Source: an uncultured Lachnospiraceae bacterium
GTDB taxonomy: Bacteria > Bacillota > Clostridia > Lachnospirales > Lachnospiraceae
Reading direction: 5' to 3'
Length of the DNA stretch: 34,741 bases
Assembly (NCBI GenBank): GCA_902773435.1
Contig: CACYEN010000152.1
Span: 1-34,741, forward strand
Shown one piece after another: positions 28,839 to 34,741 of the stretch. The notes below the pieces were generated by a model that saw only the letters and a list, made by a program, of their open reading frames with translations, did not search any database and was not told the origin of the DNA. The position numbers and the translations under genes were made by a program. Within the stretch, counting starts at the first letter, position 1. Every line of letters begins with the position of its first letter.

Positions 28839-30992
28839 ATGGAGAGAGGAGTCTACTTCGACGCGTGGTTCAAACACAACTTCTGCTATCACCCGAGCCT
28901 GCCGCTTCGGAGCGCGCAGATGCTCGAGGACCTGAAGAAGTACCGCGCAAGCGTGCTGGTGTGGGCCGGCATGGGCGGGGGCAGCATCAGCCTGCCCTGG
29001 CTTCATCACGAGGCGTTCGGTGAAGTCGACCCGCGCATGCGGTTCTTCGGCTTTATGAACGACAGCGAATTTGCCGCGGAGTGCGAAAAGCTCGGGATCA
29101 AACTCTTCGGTATCGTCTTCGAGGTGCAGGGCTGGGAGTTTCCCGCCGTATTCGACGAGAACGGCAGAATCATCCGCATAAACAGCGAAGCGGAGACGGA
29201 GGGTCACGCGTGGTACGGCCTCCGGGAATTCAGTGAGGACAGCCGGCCCGACGCGTTTCCGACGAGGCTTGCCGACTACTACCCGGACGGCATCAGGGAC
29301 CCGGAGGGCAGGCCCGTCGCCGACATCCGGGAGGAGTGCTGCGCCCGCGACATGTTCGGGAACCCGATCCACGCGGAATGGGTCGAGGTCCGGGACCACG
29401 AACAGAACTGCTATCAGATGTGCCGCAACAACCCGGTCTGGCGCGGCTACCTGAAAAAAATCATTGAAATCCAGATCGACGCCGGCGTCCAGGGAATCCA
29501 GCTGGACGAGTGCGAGCTGCCGATGACGTCCATCGGTTCAGGCGGCTGCTTCTGCAGGCACTGCATGCGCGAATTCACCGAATACCTGGTGGAGCGGCGC
29601 GAAGAGGGCAGGCTGTCGCCCGAGTGGGACGGCATCGACGTCCGGACGTTCGATTACGGGGAATACCTGAGAGAGACCGGGAGTCCCTATCCGGACGGCG
29701 CCCCGTTCTTCAGCGACTACTGGGCCTTCCAGGTGCGGCAGGTGCGCCGCTATTTCAGCGAGCTCGCGGATTACGCGAAAGAGTACGCCCGCAGCCGGTA
29801 CGGGAAGGAGATCCCGGTCTCCGGCAACTTCTACAACCTCCAGCCGGCCTATCATCCGATCGTTCCCAAGGCAGACATCATCATAACGGAGATGGAGCAC
29901 ACCCTGTTCCGCCAGCCCTATTTCTACAGGTACAGCGCGGGATTTGCCGAAGGGAAGCCCGTCATCATCGCCGAGAACCCCTACGGCGGCATCGTGCCCG
30001 AGCTCGTCTCCCTGCTCGACCGCGGGAAGGGCTATGACCTCTACCGCCTGTTCATGCTGGAGGCCTCGGTCTACGGCTGCAACATGTCCGTCCCCTACGG
30101 GTCCTGGATGGGGAACACCATAAAAGACGCTTTCTGGCCGCCGAGATCGGTGACGGAGGGGATCCAGGCATTTCTCTCAGAACATGAGGATTTCTTCCCC
30201 GGCACGCGGGTGAAGGGGGCGGCGGTCCTCTACTCCTTCGGCAGCAACTGCATGAGGGACGCCCACCGGGCCGGAAACGCCAACGGGGACGCCATGGCGT
30301 CGTCCGGGATCCGGCTCGGCGTGACGACGACGGACTACGGCGACACCCTGCTCTCCATGCCCTTCTGGGACGTGATCCGGGCGATGAGTTCCGTCCGCGC
30401 GGTCTACGATGTGAAAATGATGCCCGACGGCGACCTCAGGGAGGACGACTTCACCGCGGAGAAGCTCACGGGGTATCCGATGCTCGTGCTCCCGGACTGC
30501 TTCCTGCTGACCGGGAACCAGGCGGACATCATCCGGAACTACGCGGAGGAGGGCGGCGCCGTGCTCGTCTACGGCCGGCTCGCGGAGGGGACCGGACTTG
30601 CGGAGGCGCTCCGCAGCCTTCCGAACGTCCGTTTCGTCGGCGAGGGGGAGCCGGGCGCGTCCGACGTGCCGGCATTTCTCAAGGTATTCGAAGAGATGTA
30701 CGGGGAGGTCAGTGTCGTCCGGTGTGAGTCGCGGGATCTCGGGCTCATGCGCTACGACGACGACGCGGGAACCTATGTGCATCTCCTGAACTACGCCTAT
30801 GACCCGGAGCGGGACGCGGTGGAACCCGCGCGCGGCGTTGAGCTCGTCCTCGACGACGTCCCCGGAGGGGAGGTCCGCGTGTACCGCCTGGACGGAGAGG
30901 CCGATGATTTTGAAGCCGTCCGGGACGGGGAGAGACTGACCGTGAAGCTGCGCGAAGTTTCCGTCTATACCGCCGTCACTGTCCGCCCGTGA
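28839..30992 (+). CDS. Putative glycosidase-like protein, GH42-like architecture, family not assigned
   Basis: 717 aa, no signal peptide. The N-terminal part (about 1-440) looks like a TIM barrel of the kind seen in GH42-like and GHL proteins: FDAWFKHNFCYHP, an interior acidic cluster GIQLDECELP with D223, E224, E226, a CxCxxC cluster C237-C239-C242 (GGCFCRHC), E351/E353 (IITEMEHTLF) and E379 (IIAENPYGG). These acids are candidate catalytic residues. Residues about 460-640 resemble a beta-galactosidase trimerization domain (MLVLPDCFLLTGNQADIIRN, then GGAVLVYGRL), followed by a small beta domain. GGGAGG eight bases before the ATG sets the start. It lies 31 bases upstream of a beta-xylosidase gene, suggesting action on plant oligosaccharides. 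I cannot name an enzyme activity. Confidence 0.7.
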   Translation: MERGVYFDAWFKHNFCYHPSLPLRSAQMLEDLKKYRASVLVWAGMGGGSISLPWLHHEAFGEVDPRMRFFGFMNDSEFAAECEKLGIKLFGIVFEVQGWEFPAVFDENGRIIRINSEAETEGHAWYGLREFSEDSRPDAFPTRLADYYPDGIRDPEGRPVADIREECCARDMFGNPIHAEWVEVRDHEQNCYQMCRNNPVWRGYLKKIIEIQIDAGVQGIQLDECELPMTSIGSGGCFCRHCMREFTEYLVERREEGRLSPEWDGIDVRTFDYGEYLRETGSPYPDGAPFFSDYWAFQVRQVRRYFSELADYAKEYARSRYGKEIPVSGNFYNLQPAYHPIVPKADIIITEMEHTLFRQPYFYRYSAGFAEGKPVIIAENPYGGIVPELVSLLDRGKGYDLYRLFMLEASVYGCNMSVPYGSWMGNTIKDAFWPPRSVTEGIQAFLSEHEDFFPGTRVKGAAVLYSFGSNCMRDAHRAGNANGDAMASSGIRLGVTTTDYGDTLLSMPFWDVIRAMSSVRAVYDVKMMPDGDLREDDFTAEKLTGYPMLVLPDCFLLTGNQADIIRNYAEEGGAVLVYGRLAEGTGLAEALRSLPNVRFVGEGEPGASDVPAFLKVFEEMYGEVSVVRCESRDLGLMRYDDDAGTYVHLLNYAYDPERDAVEPARGVELVLDDVPGGEVRVYRLDGEADDFEAVRDGERLTVKLREVSVYTAVTVRP

Positions 30993-31023
30993 GGCGGGGA
31001 TCTCTCAGAGGAAGGGGATAAGC

Positions 31024-33054
31024 ATGATCTATTATGTGAGCGCAGAAGCCGCCGCGAAGGGCGACGGAAGCCGTAAGAAGCCGTTTCAGAAGATACAGCA
31101 GGCCGCGGACGCCGCCGCGCCCGGCGACGAGGTGGTGGTTCTTCCCGGCGTCTACCGGGAGGCTGTGAACCCGCCCCGCGCCGGCAGGCCGGACGCGCGG
31201 ATCACCTACCGCGCGTATGAGAAGGGCACCGCGGTAATCACCGGGGCGGAGCGGATCCGGACCTGGGAGAAGGCCGGCGGGGACGTGTGGAGGGCCGAGA
31301 TTCCGAACAGCCTGTTTCCCGGCCGCAATCCCTTCGCGACACCGGTCTCCGGCGACTGGTTTATCATCCACTATCCGGCCCATCTCGGCGACGTATTCCT
31401 CGACGGGAAGTCGCTCTACGAGGTGACAAGCCTCGACGGGGTGCGTGAGCCCGTGAAGTCGGCGGAGTCCTGGGATCCGGAGTTTTCGCTCTATGTCTGG
31501 TACGCGGAGCAGGACGCGGAGCAGGACGCGACCGTCATTTTTGCCAATTTCCGCGGTCTTGACCCGAATGAGGAGAACGTCGAGATCAGCGTCCGCAAAA
31601 CCTGCTTCTATCCCGAGGCCGAGGGCGTCGGCTATATCACGCTGTCCGGCTTCGTGATCCGTCAGGCCGCGACGCAGTGGGCGCCGCCGACGGCGTACCA
31701 GGAGGGCATGGTGGGGCCGCACTGGTCGAAGGGCTGGATCATCGAGGACTGCGAGATCTCCGAGTCCAAGTGCGTCGGCATCTCGCTCGGGAAGTATTAC
31801 CAGCCGGAGGACGACAACCGCTGGGGCTGCCTGAAGTACAAGGACGGGGCCCAGACGCAGCGCGATATCGTGCTGTCCGCGCTCAGGGAGGGCTGGACGA
31901 AGGAGCGGATCGGCAGCCACATCGTCCGCCGCTGTGACATCCACGACTGCGGGCAGGCCGGGATCGCCGGCTTCATGGGCTGCGCCTTCAGCGTGATCGA
32001 GGACTGCCACATCCACCACATCAACAACAAGCAGAATCTCGCGGGGGCCGAGATCGCGGGGATCAAGCTGCACGCCGCGATCGATGTGGTGCTGCGCCGC
32101 TGCCATATCCATCACTCGACGCGCGGGCTCTGGCTGGACTGGATGGCGCAGGGAACCCGCGTCACCGGGTGCCTCTTCCACGATAACACGCTGCCCTGGC
32201 CCCATCTGATGCACGGGGGAACCGAGCGGGCCTACGGGGAGGACATCTGGATCGAGGTGACGCACGGGCCGACGCTCGTCGACCACTGCCTGCTCCTGTC
32301 CACCCGCAGCGTGAGGCTCTCCGCCCAGGGGACCGCGTTCGTCCACAACCTGTTCGGGGGCTCTCTCTGCGCGGTCGGGCGCGGCACGGAGAACGGCGCG
32401 CCGACGCTGAATTCGGTCCGGTACACGCCCTACCATCTCCCGCACTCCACGGAGGTCGCGGGCTTTATGACGATTCTTCACGGCGATGTGAGATTTTACA
32501 ACAATATCTTCGTCCAGCAGGCATTTGACCCGTTCCTTGTGACCTATGTCGAGAAATACCGGGACTTCCAGTGGGACGACGGCAACCTGACCGCCGGGAC
32601 CTGGCCCTTCGACGGCTACCCGGACAGGGAGGAGTGGGAGAGGCAGTTTGAGGGATACTGCGGCGAGGGCGGCGTCCGCACCGACCGCTACTACAGTCAT
32701 CTGCCCGTGTACTGCGGGGGGAACGCGTATTACAACGGCGCGCGGCCATGGGAAAAGGAGAGGGAACCGTATACCGACTCCGCCTCGCGCGTGGAACTGA
32801 AGCTGGAAGAGGAAGACGGAAAATGGCTGCTCCGCACCAATCTCGGAGGCCTCCTGCCGGGACCGGCGGAACCCGTCGACACGGAACTCCTCGGCGAGGC
32901 ATTCGAGCCGGAGCAGAAATACGAGAACCCGGACGGGTCCCCGATCGTCTTCGACACGGATTATTTCGGACTTTCTTCGGGGGATCGGCCTCTCATGGGA
33001 CCGTTCTCGGACTGGGGGGACGGCCCGCTGTCCCTGACGACGACATTGACGTAA
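31024..33054 (+). CDS. Beta-xylosidase, GH120 family
   Basis: 676 aa, full-length right-handed beta-helix enzyme of GH120, like the Thermoanaerobacterium XylC. Family segments seen: an N-terminal GDGSRKKPFQKIQQAADAA start, GVYREAVNPP, HLGDVFLDGKSLYEVTSLDG, WAPPTAYQEGMVGPHWSKG, EIAGIKLHAAIDVVLRRCHI and YHLPHSTEVAGF. The predicted nucleophile is D372 (GLWLDWMAQGTR) and the acid/base E411 (IWIEVTHGP). It should release xylose from the non-reducing end of xylo-oligosaccharides in the cytosol, as there is no signal peptide. Between the two catalytic residues there is a roughly 16-residue insertion relative to XylC as I remember it. RBS AGAGGAAGGGG precedes the ATG. The last 94 bases overlap the opposite-strand mscS gene. 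Confidence 0.9.
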   Translation: MIYYVSAEAAAKGDGSRKKPFQKIQQAADAAAPGDEVVVLPGVYREAVNPPRAGRPDARITYRAYEKGTAVITGAERIRTWEKAGGDVWRAEIPNSLFPGRNPFATPVSGDWFIIHYPAHLGDVFLDGKSLYEVTSLDGVREPVKSAESWDPEFSLYVWYAEQDAEQDATVIFANFRGLDPNEENVEISVRKTCFYPEAEGVGYITLSGFVIRQAATQWAPPTAYQEGMVGPHWSKGWIIEDCEISESKCVGISLGKYYQPEDDNRWGCLKYKDGAQTQRDIVLSALREGWTKERIGSHIVRRCDIHDCGQAGIAGFMGCAFSVIEDCHIHHINNKQNLAGAEIAGIKLHAAIDVVLRRCHIHHSTRGLWLDWMAQGTRVTGCLFHDNTLPWPHLMHGGTERAYGEDIWIEVTHGPTLVDHCLLLSTRSVRLSAQGTAFVHNLFGGSLCAVGRGTENGAPTLNSVRYTPYHLPHSTEVAGFMTILHGDVRFYNNIFVQQAFDPFLVTYVEKYRDFQWDDGNLTAGTWPFDGYPDREEWERQFEGYCGEGGVRTDRYYSHLPVYCGGNAYYNGARPWEKEREPYTDSASRVELKLEEEDGKWLLRTNLGGLLPGPAEPVDTELLGEAFEPEQKYENPDGSPIVFDTDYFGLSSGDRPLMGPFSDWGDGPLSLTTTLT

Positions 33055-33860
33055 TTGTAGGGGATCTCGATCCCGTTGCGGACGAGCGTCTCAAAGACCC
33101 GGGTGTAGATGTCGTCCTTCAGGATCTCGGCGGGCGTCGAGGGCATGAAATAGACGGTCGTCCTGAGCGTGAGACTGCTCTCCGCGCAGCCGAAGAAGTA
33201 GACGGGGCCGTAGTCGCTGCCGTCTTTCACCGGGTGTCCCGGCACAGAGTAGGGGGATTCCCTGACCGCCTCGAAGACAAGGCTTTTCGCCTTTTCGACG
33301 TCGCTCGAATAGCCGACGCTGAACGTGAATTCCGCGCTCCGCTCCGAGGGGACCCTGCTCATGTTGGAGATCGCCATCCCGTTCAGCTTGCTGTTCGGGA
33401 TGATGTAGATGGCGGTATCGAGCGTATTCAGCACGACATGGCGGAGCGTGATGTCCTTCACAATTCCCGAGACCCCGTTCTCCAGCTCGATCCGGTCCCC
33501 GATCTTGAACGGCTTGCTCGTACTGATCACGAGCCCGCAGATCAGGTCGGAAATGACGGGCTGGGCGGCGAGACCGGCGATCGCGCCGATGATCGCGGTT
33601 CCGCCGAAGAGCAGCGTGCCGAAAGGACGGGTGAGCTCGGAGCTCATGACGACGACGTGGACCGCCACCAGGATGATGATGATGCGGAGAGTGTGCTCGA
33701 GGAGGCGCGCGTCCATCTCCTCGCGCAGGGGCAGGTACTTTCGGACCAGTACCCTGATGATCCGAAGGAGGATCTCCGCGACCGCGATCACGACCACGGT
33801 CGTGATCAGGAGACGGACGAACGGGTGAAGTTCTGTGATTATCTGGTGTATCTCGCTCAT
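32961..33860 (-). CDS. Small-conductance mechanosensitive channel, MscS family
   Basis: 299-aa inner membrane protein with three hydrophobic helices (about 15-40, 60-80, 85-110) and a cytoplasmic beta domain. The pore helix region is GTLLFGGTAIIGAIAGLAAQPVISDLICG; the downstream signature KIGDRIELENGVSGIVKDITLR and PNSKLNGMAISNMSR are typical of MscS. It opens under membrane tension to release solutes on hypo-osmotic shock. The C-terminal tail (SGPSPQSENGPMRGRSPEESPK) is encoded inside the 3' end of the convergent xylosidase gene. The start ATG has only a weak AAAGG on the minus strand. Monocistronic as far as can be seen. Confidence 0.9.
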   Translation of the reverse strand: MSEIHQIITELHPFVRLLITTVVVIAVAEILLRIIRVLVRKYLPLREEMDARLLEHTLRIIIILVAVHVVVMSSELTRPFGTLLFGGTAIIGAIAGLAAQPVISDLICGLVISTSKPFKIGDRIELENGVSGIVKDITLRHVVLNTLDTAIYIIPNSKLNGMAISNMSRVPSERSAEFTFSVGYSSDVEKAKSLVFEAVRESPYSVPGHPVKDGSDYGPVYFFGCAESSLTLRTTVYFMPSTPAEILKDDIYTRVFETLVRNGIEIPYNYVNVVVRDSGPSPQSENGPMRGRSPEESPK

Positions 33861-34106
33861 GGTATTCTTACAGCCTTTCGGGGAGATCTGTCCATGGATT
33901 CGCGCCTGCCGCGAAGCCTGAGCTGCCAGGCATCCGCCGCCGGTATCCGCCGCCCCCGCGACGCGCGGGGGGCCGCCAGATTATTATCATATCACAGAAC
34001 GCCGGAATCTTCCGCATGTTGTCGGCCGTTTCCGAAAATCTTTTGGAGCCGGCGCTCAAACACTGTCTGAAGCCCGCCCGCGGGCACCGAAATTCTGTCT
34101 CGACCG

Positions 34107-34135
34107 TTGCCGTATTTTGCCGGATGCGTTAAGAT
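34107..34135 (+). promoter_or_regulatory. Promoter TTGCCG-17-TAAGAT
   Basis: Both hexamers match sigma-A consensus at four of six positions with an exact 17-base spacer. Start of transcription near 34142 gives a leader of about 84 bases before the phosphoribosyltransferase-like gene. Confidence 0.6.
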
Positions 34136-34152
34136 AAAAGAGGAGAAAAGTT

Positions 34153-34181
34153 CCCGCGGTTTATATCACTCCGACCGCGGG
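34153..34181 (+). promoter_or_regulatory. Leader hairpin before the phosphoribosyltransferase-like gene
   Basis: CCCGCGGT (34153-34160) pairs perfectly with ACCGCGGG (34174-34181) around a 13-base loop, 45 bases before the start codon. There is no T-run, so it is not a simple attenuator. I do not see the conserved PyrR-binding loop used in pyrimidine attenuation. Confidence 0.45.
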
Positions 34182-34225
34182 CGGATACCTGAAATGACAC
34201 GCGTGGGAAAGGAGAATCGTCGGAT

Positions 34226-34741
34226 ATGCGTAACTATATCAAGATCCCGTCGAAACGGGATGAGCAGGTGGTACTTCGCGCGGTGCCGGGGCACTTCGTC
34301 ACGCCGAATTCGCACGTCAATTACTATCTTGACATGGCCGCGATCAGGTCGAGAACCAGCGAGGCGAAAGCGGCGGCGCGGGCCCTCGCCGAGATCCATT
34401 ACTTCACGACACCTGTCGATACGATCGTCTGCATGGACGGGACCGAGGTGATCGGCGCGTATCTCGCCGATGAACTGACGAAGGCCGGCGTCATCTCGAT
34501 GAACGCCCACAAGTCGATCTACGTGCTGACGCCCGAATACACGCCGGGAGGCCAGATGATATTCAGGGAGAACACCCAGGAGTGGATCCGGGGAAAGAAT
34601 GTCCTGCTTCTCCTCGCCTCCGCGACGACGGGGACGACGACCGCCAGGACGCTCGAATCCCTGAAGTACTACGGCGCGACGATCAGCGGTATCTGCGCGC
34701 TGTTCTCGATCGCGTCGAAGATCGCGGGGCTGCCCGTCCAC
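34226..34741 (+). CDS. Orotate phosphoribosyltransferase-like protein (partial at window edge)
   Basis: 172 codons, open at the 3' edge. It starts MRNYIKIPSKRDEQVV and contains VPGHFVTPNSHVNYYLDM, TIVCMDGTEVIGAYLADEL and VISMNAHKSIYVLTPEY, a pattern I associate with clostridial proteins annotated as orotate phosphoribosyltransferase or generic phosphoribosyltransferase. At the place of the PRPP-binding motif (usually hydrophobic residues, two acidic residues, then TGGT) it has LLLLASATTGTTT (about 127-139), lacking the two acidic residues. It may be non-catalytic or use a different donor. GGAGA ten bases before the ATG sets the start. It is the last gene in the window. Confidence 0.75.
   Translation, partial: MRNYIKIPSKRDEQVVLRAVPGHFVTPNSHVNYYLDMAAIRSRTSEAKAAARALAEIHYFTTPVDTIVCMDGTEVIGAYLADELTKAGVISMNAHKSIYVLTPEYTPGGQMIFRENTQEWIRGKNVLLLLASATTGTTTARTLESLKYYGATISGICALFSIASKIAGLPVH

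Larger units (their letters stand above)
33861..34225. other. Divergent intergenic region between mscS and the phosphoribosyltransferase-like gene
   Basis: 365 bases with no credible coding sequence. It contains the mscS upstream region on the minus strand (a possible TATGAT near 33980-33995), a GC-rich tract around 33950-33975 (CGCGACGCGCGGGG) and a promoter plus hairpin for the plus-strand gene (34107-34181). Nothing else is recognisable. Confidence 0.5.

Noticed and set aside
30976-32700. Long minus-strand open frame opposite the GH120 gene (about 574 codons)
   Set aside because: GC-rich shadow; the plus strand has full GH120 conservation including both catalytic residues.
32748-34070. 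440-codon plus-strand open frame across mscS and the following gap
   Set aside because: Antisense to a clear MscS protein; composition is Asp/Arg/Ala-rich with no recognisable domain.
34142-34225. PyrR-type attenuator before the phosphoribosyltransferase-like gene
   Set aside because: Only one hairpin without a T-run, and the conserved PyrR-binding loop is missing.
1-34741. tRNA, rRNA, CRISPR array, insertion sequences, prophage genes
   Set aside because: No T-loop consensus, spaced repeat array, transposase motif or phage structural gene was seen on either strand.

Overview
This window looks like chromosome from a GC-rich, anaerobic Gram-positive bacterium of the class Clostridia, probably Lachnospiraceae-like. 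That is inference from gene content: cellobiose phosphorylase, GH120 beta-xylosidase, a two-gene minimal SUF (sufC/sufB-like) module, a split transketolase C-terminal subunit, aldo/keto reductases (one carrying two 4Fe-4S clusters), a secreted M4 protease, PepF, and consensus AAGGAGG ribosome binding sites. Nearly every base is in an ordinary metabolic operon. I see no phage, transposon, tRNA, rRNA or CRISPR sequence.

Layout. 66-863 is a PfkB kinase resembling fructoselysine 6-kinase. 1041-3956 holds a truncated DUF4867-like gene start, an orphan transketolase C-terminal subunit, an SDR (gluconate 5-dehydrogenase-like) and an aldo/keto reductase. 4157-6592 is cellobiose phosphorylase, ending at a near-perfect bidirectional terminator. 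6805-9579 (minus) is a secreted thermolysin-family protease with an unusual C-terminal extension and a GA-repeat leader. Divergent from it, 9895-11581 is a minimal Fe-S assembly pair. 11724-12863 is an Fe-S aldo/keto reductase. 13086-18411 is a sugar-uptake locus: SIS isomerase, substrate-binding protein, two-domain ATPase and two permeases. It has a good sigma-A promoter, a 19-bp operator-like palindrome and an internal terminator. 18657-19541 is a secreted SGNH hydrolase with an Ig-like domain. 19627-20577 (minus) is a cysteine-synthase-like PLP enzyme. 20863-26001 is a four-gene operon: malic enzyme, MobB, a single-subunit molybdopterin oxidoreductase and a MATE transporter. 26059-28732 encodes an alpha/beta hydrolase and oligoendopeptidase F. 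28839-33054 pairs an unassigned GH42-like TIM-barrel protein with a GH120 beta-xylosidase. The xylosidase gene overlaps a convergent mscS gene (minus, to 33860). The window ends inside an orotate-phosphoribosyltransferase-like gene.

How it fits together. The organism appears to take up plant oligosaccharides and sugars, split them by phosphorolysis (GH94) or hydrolysis (GH120), and feed the pentose phosphate and glycolytic routes. The points most worth a second look are the DUF4867/transketolase deletion junction, the unassigned glycosidase-like protein beside the xylosidase, the minimal SUF pair sharing palindromes with a protease promoter, the 19-bp palindrome at the sugar-transporter promoter, and the malic enzyme-MobB-molybdoenzyme operon that has no visible redox partner.
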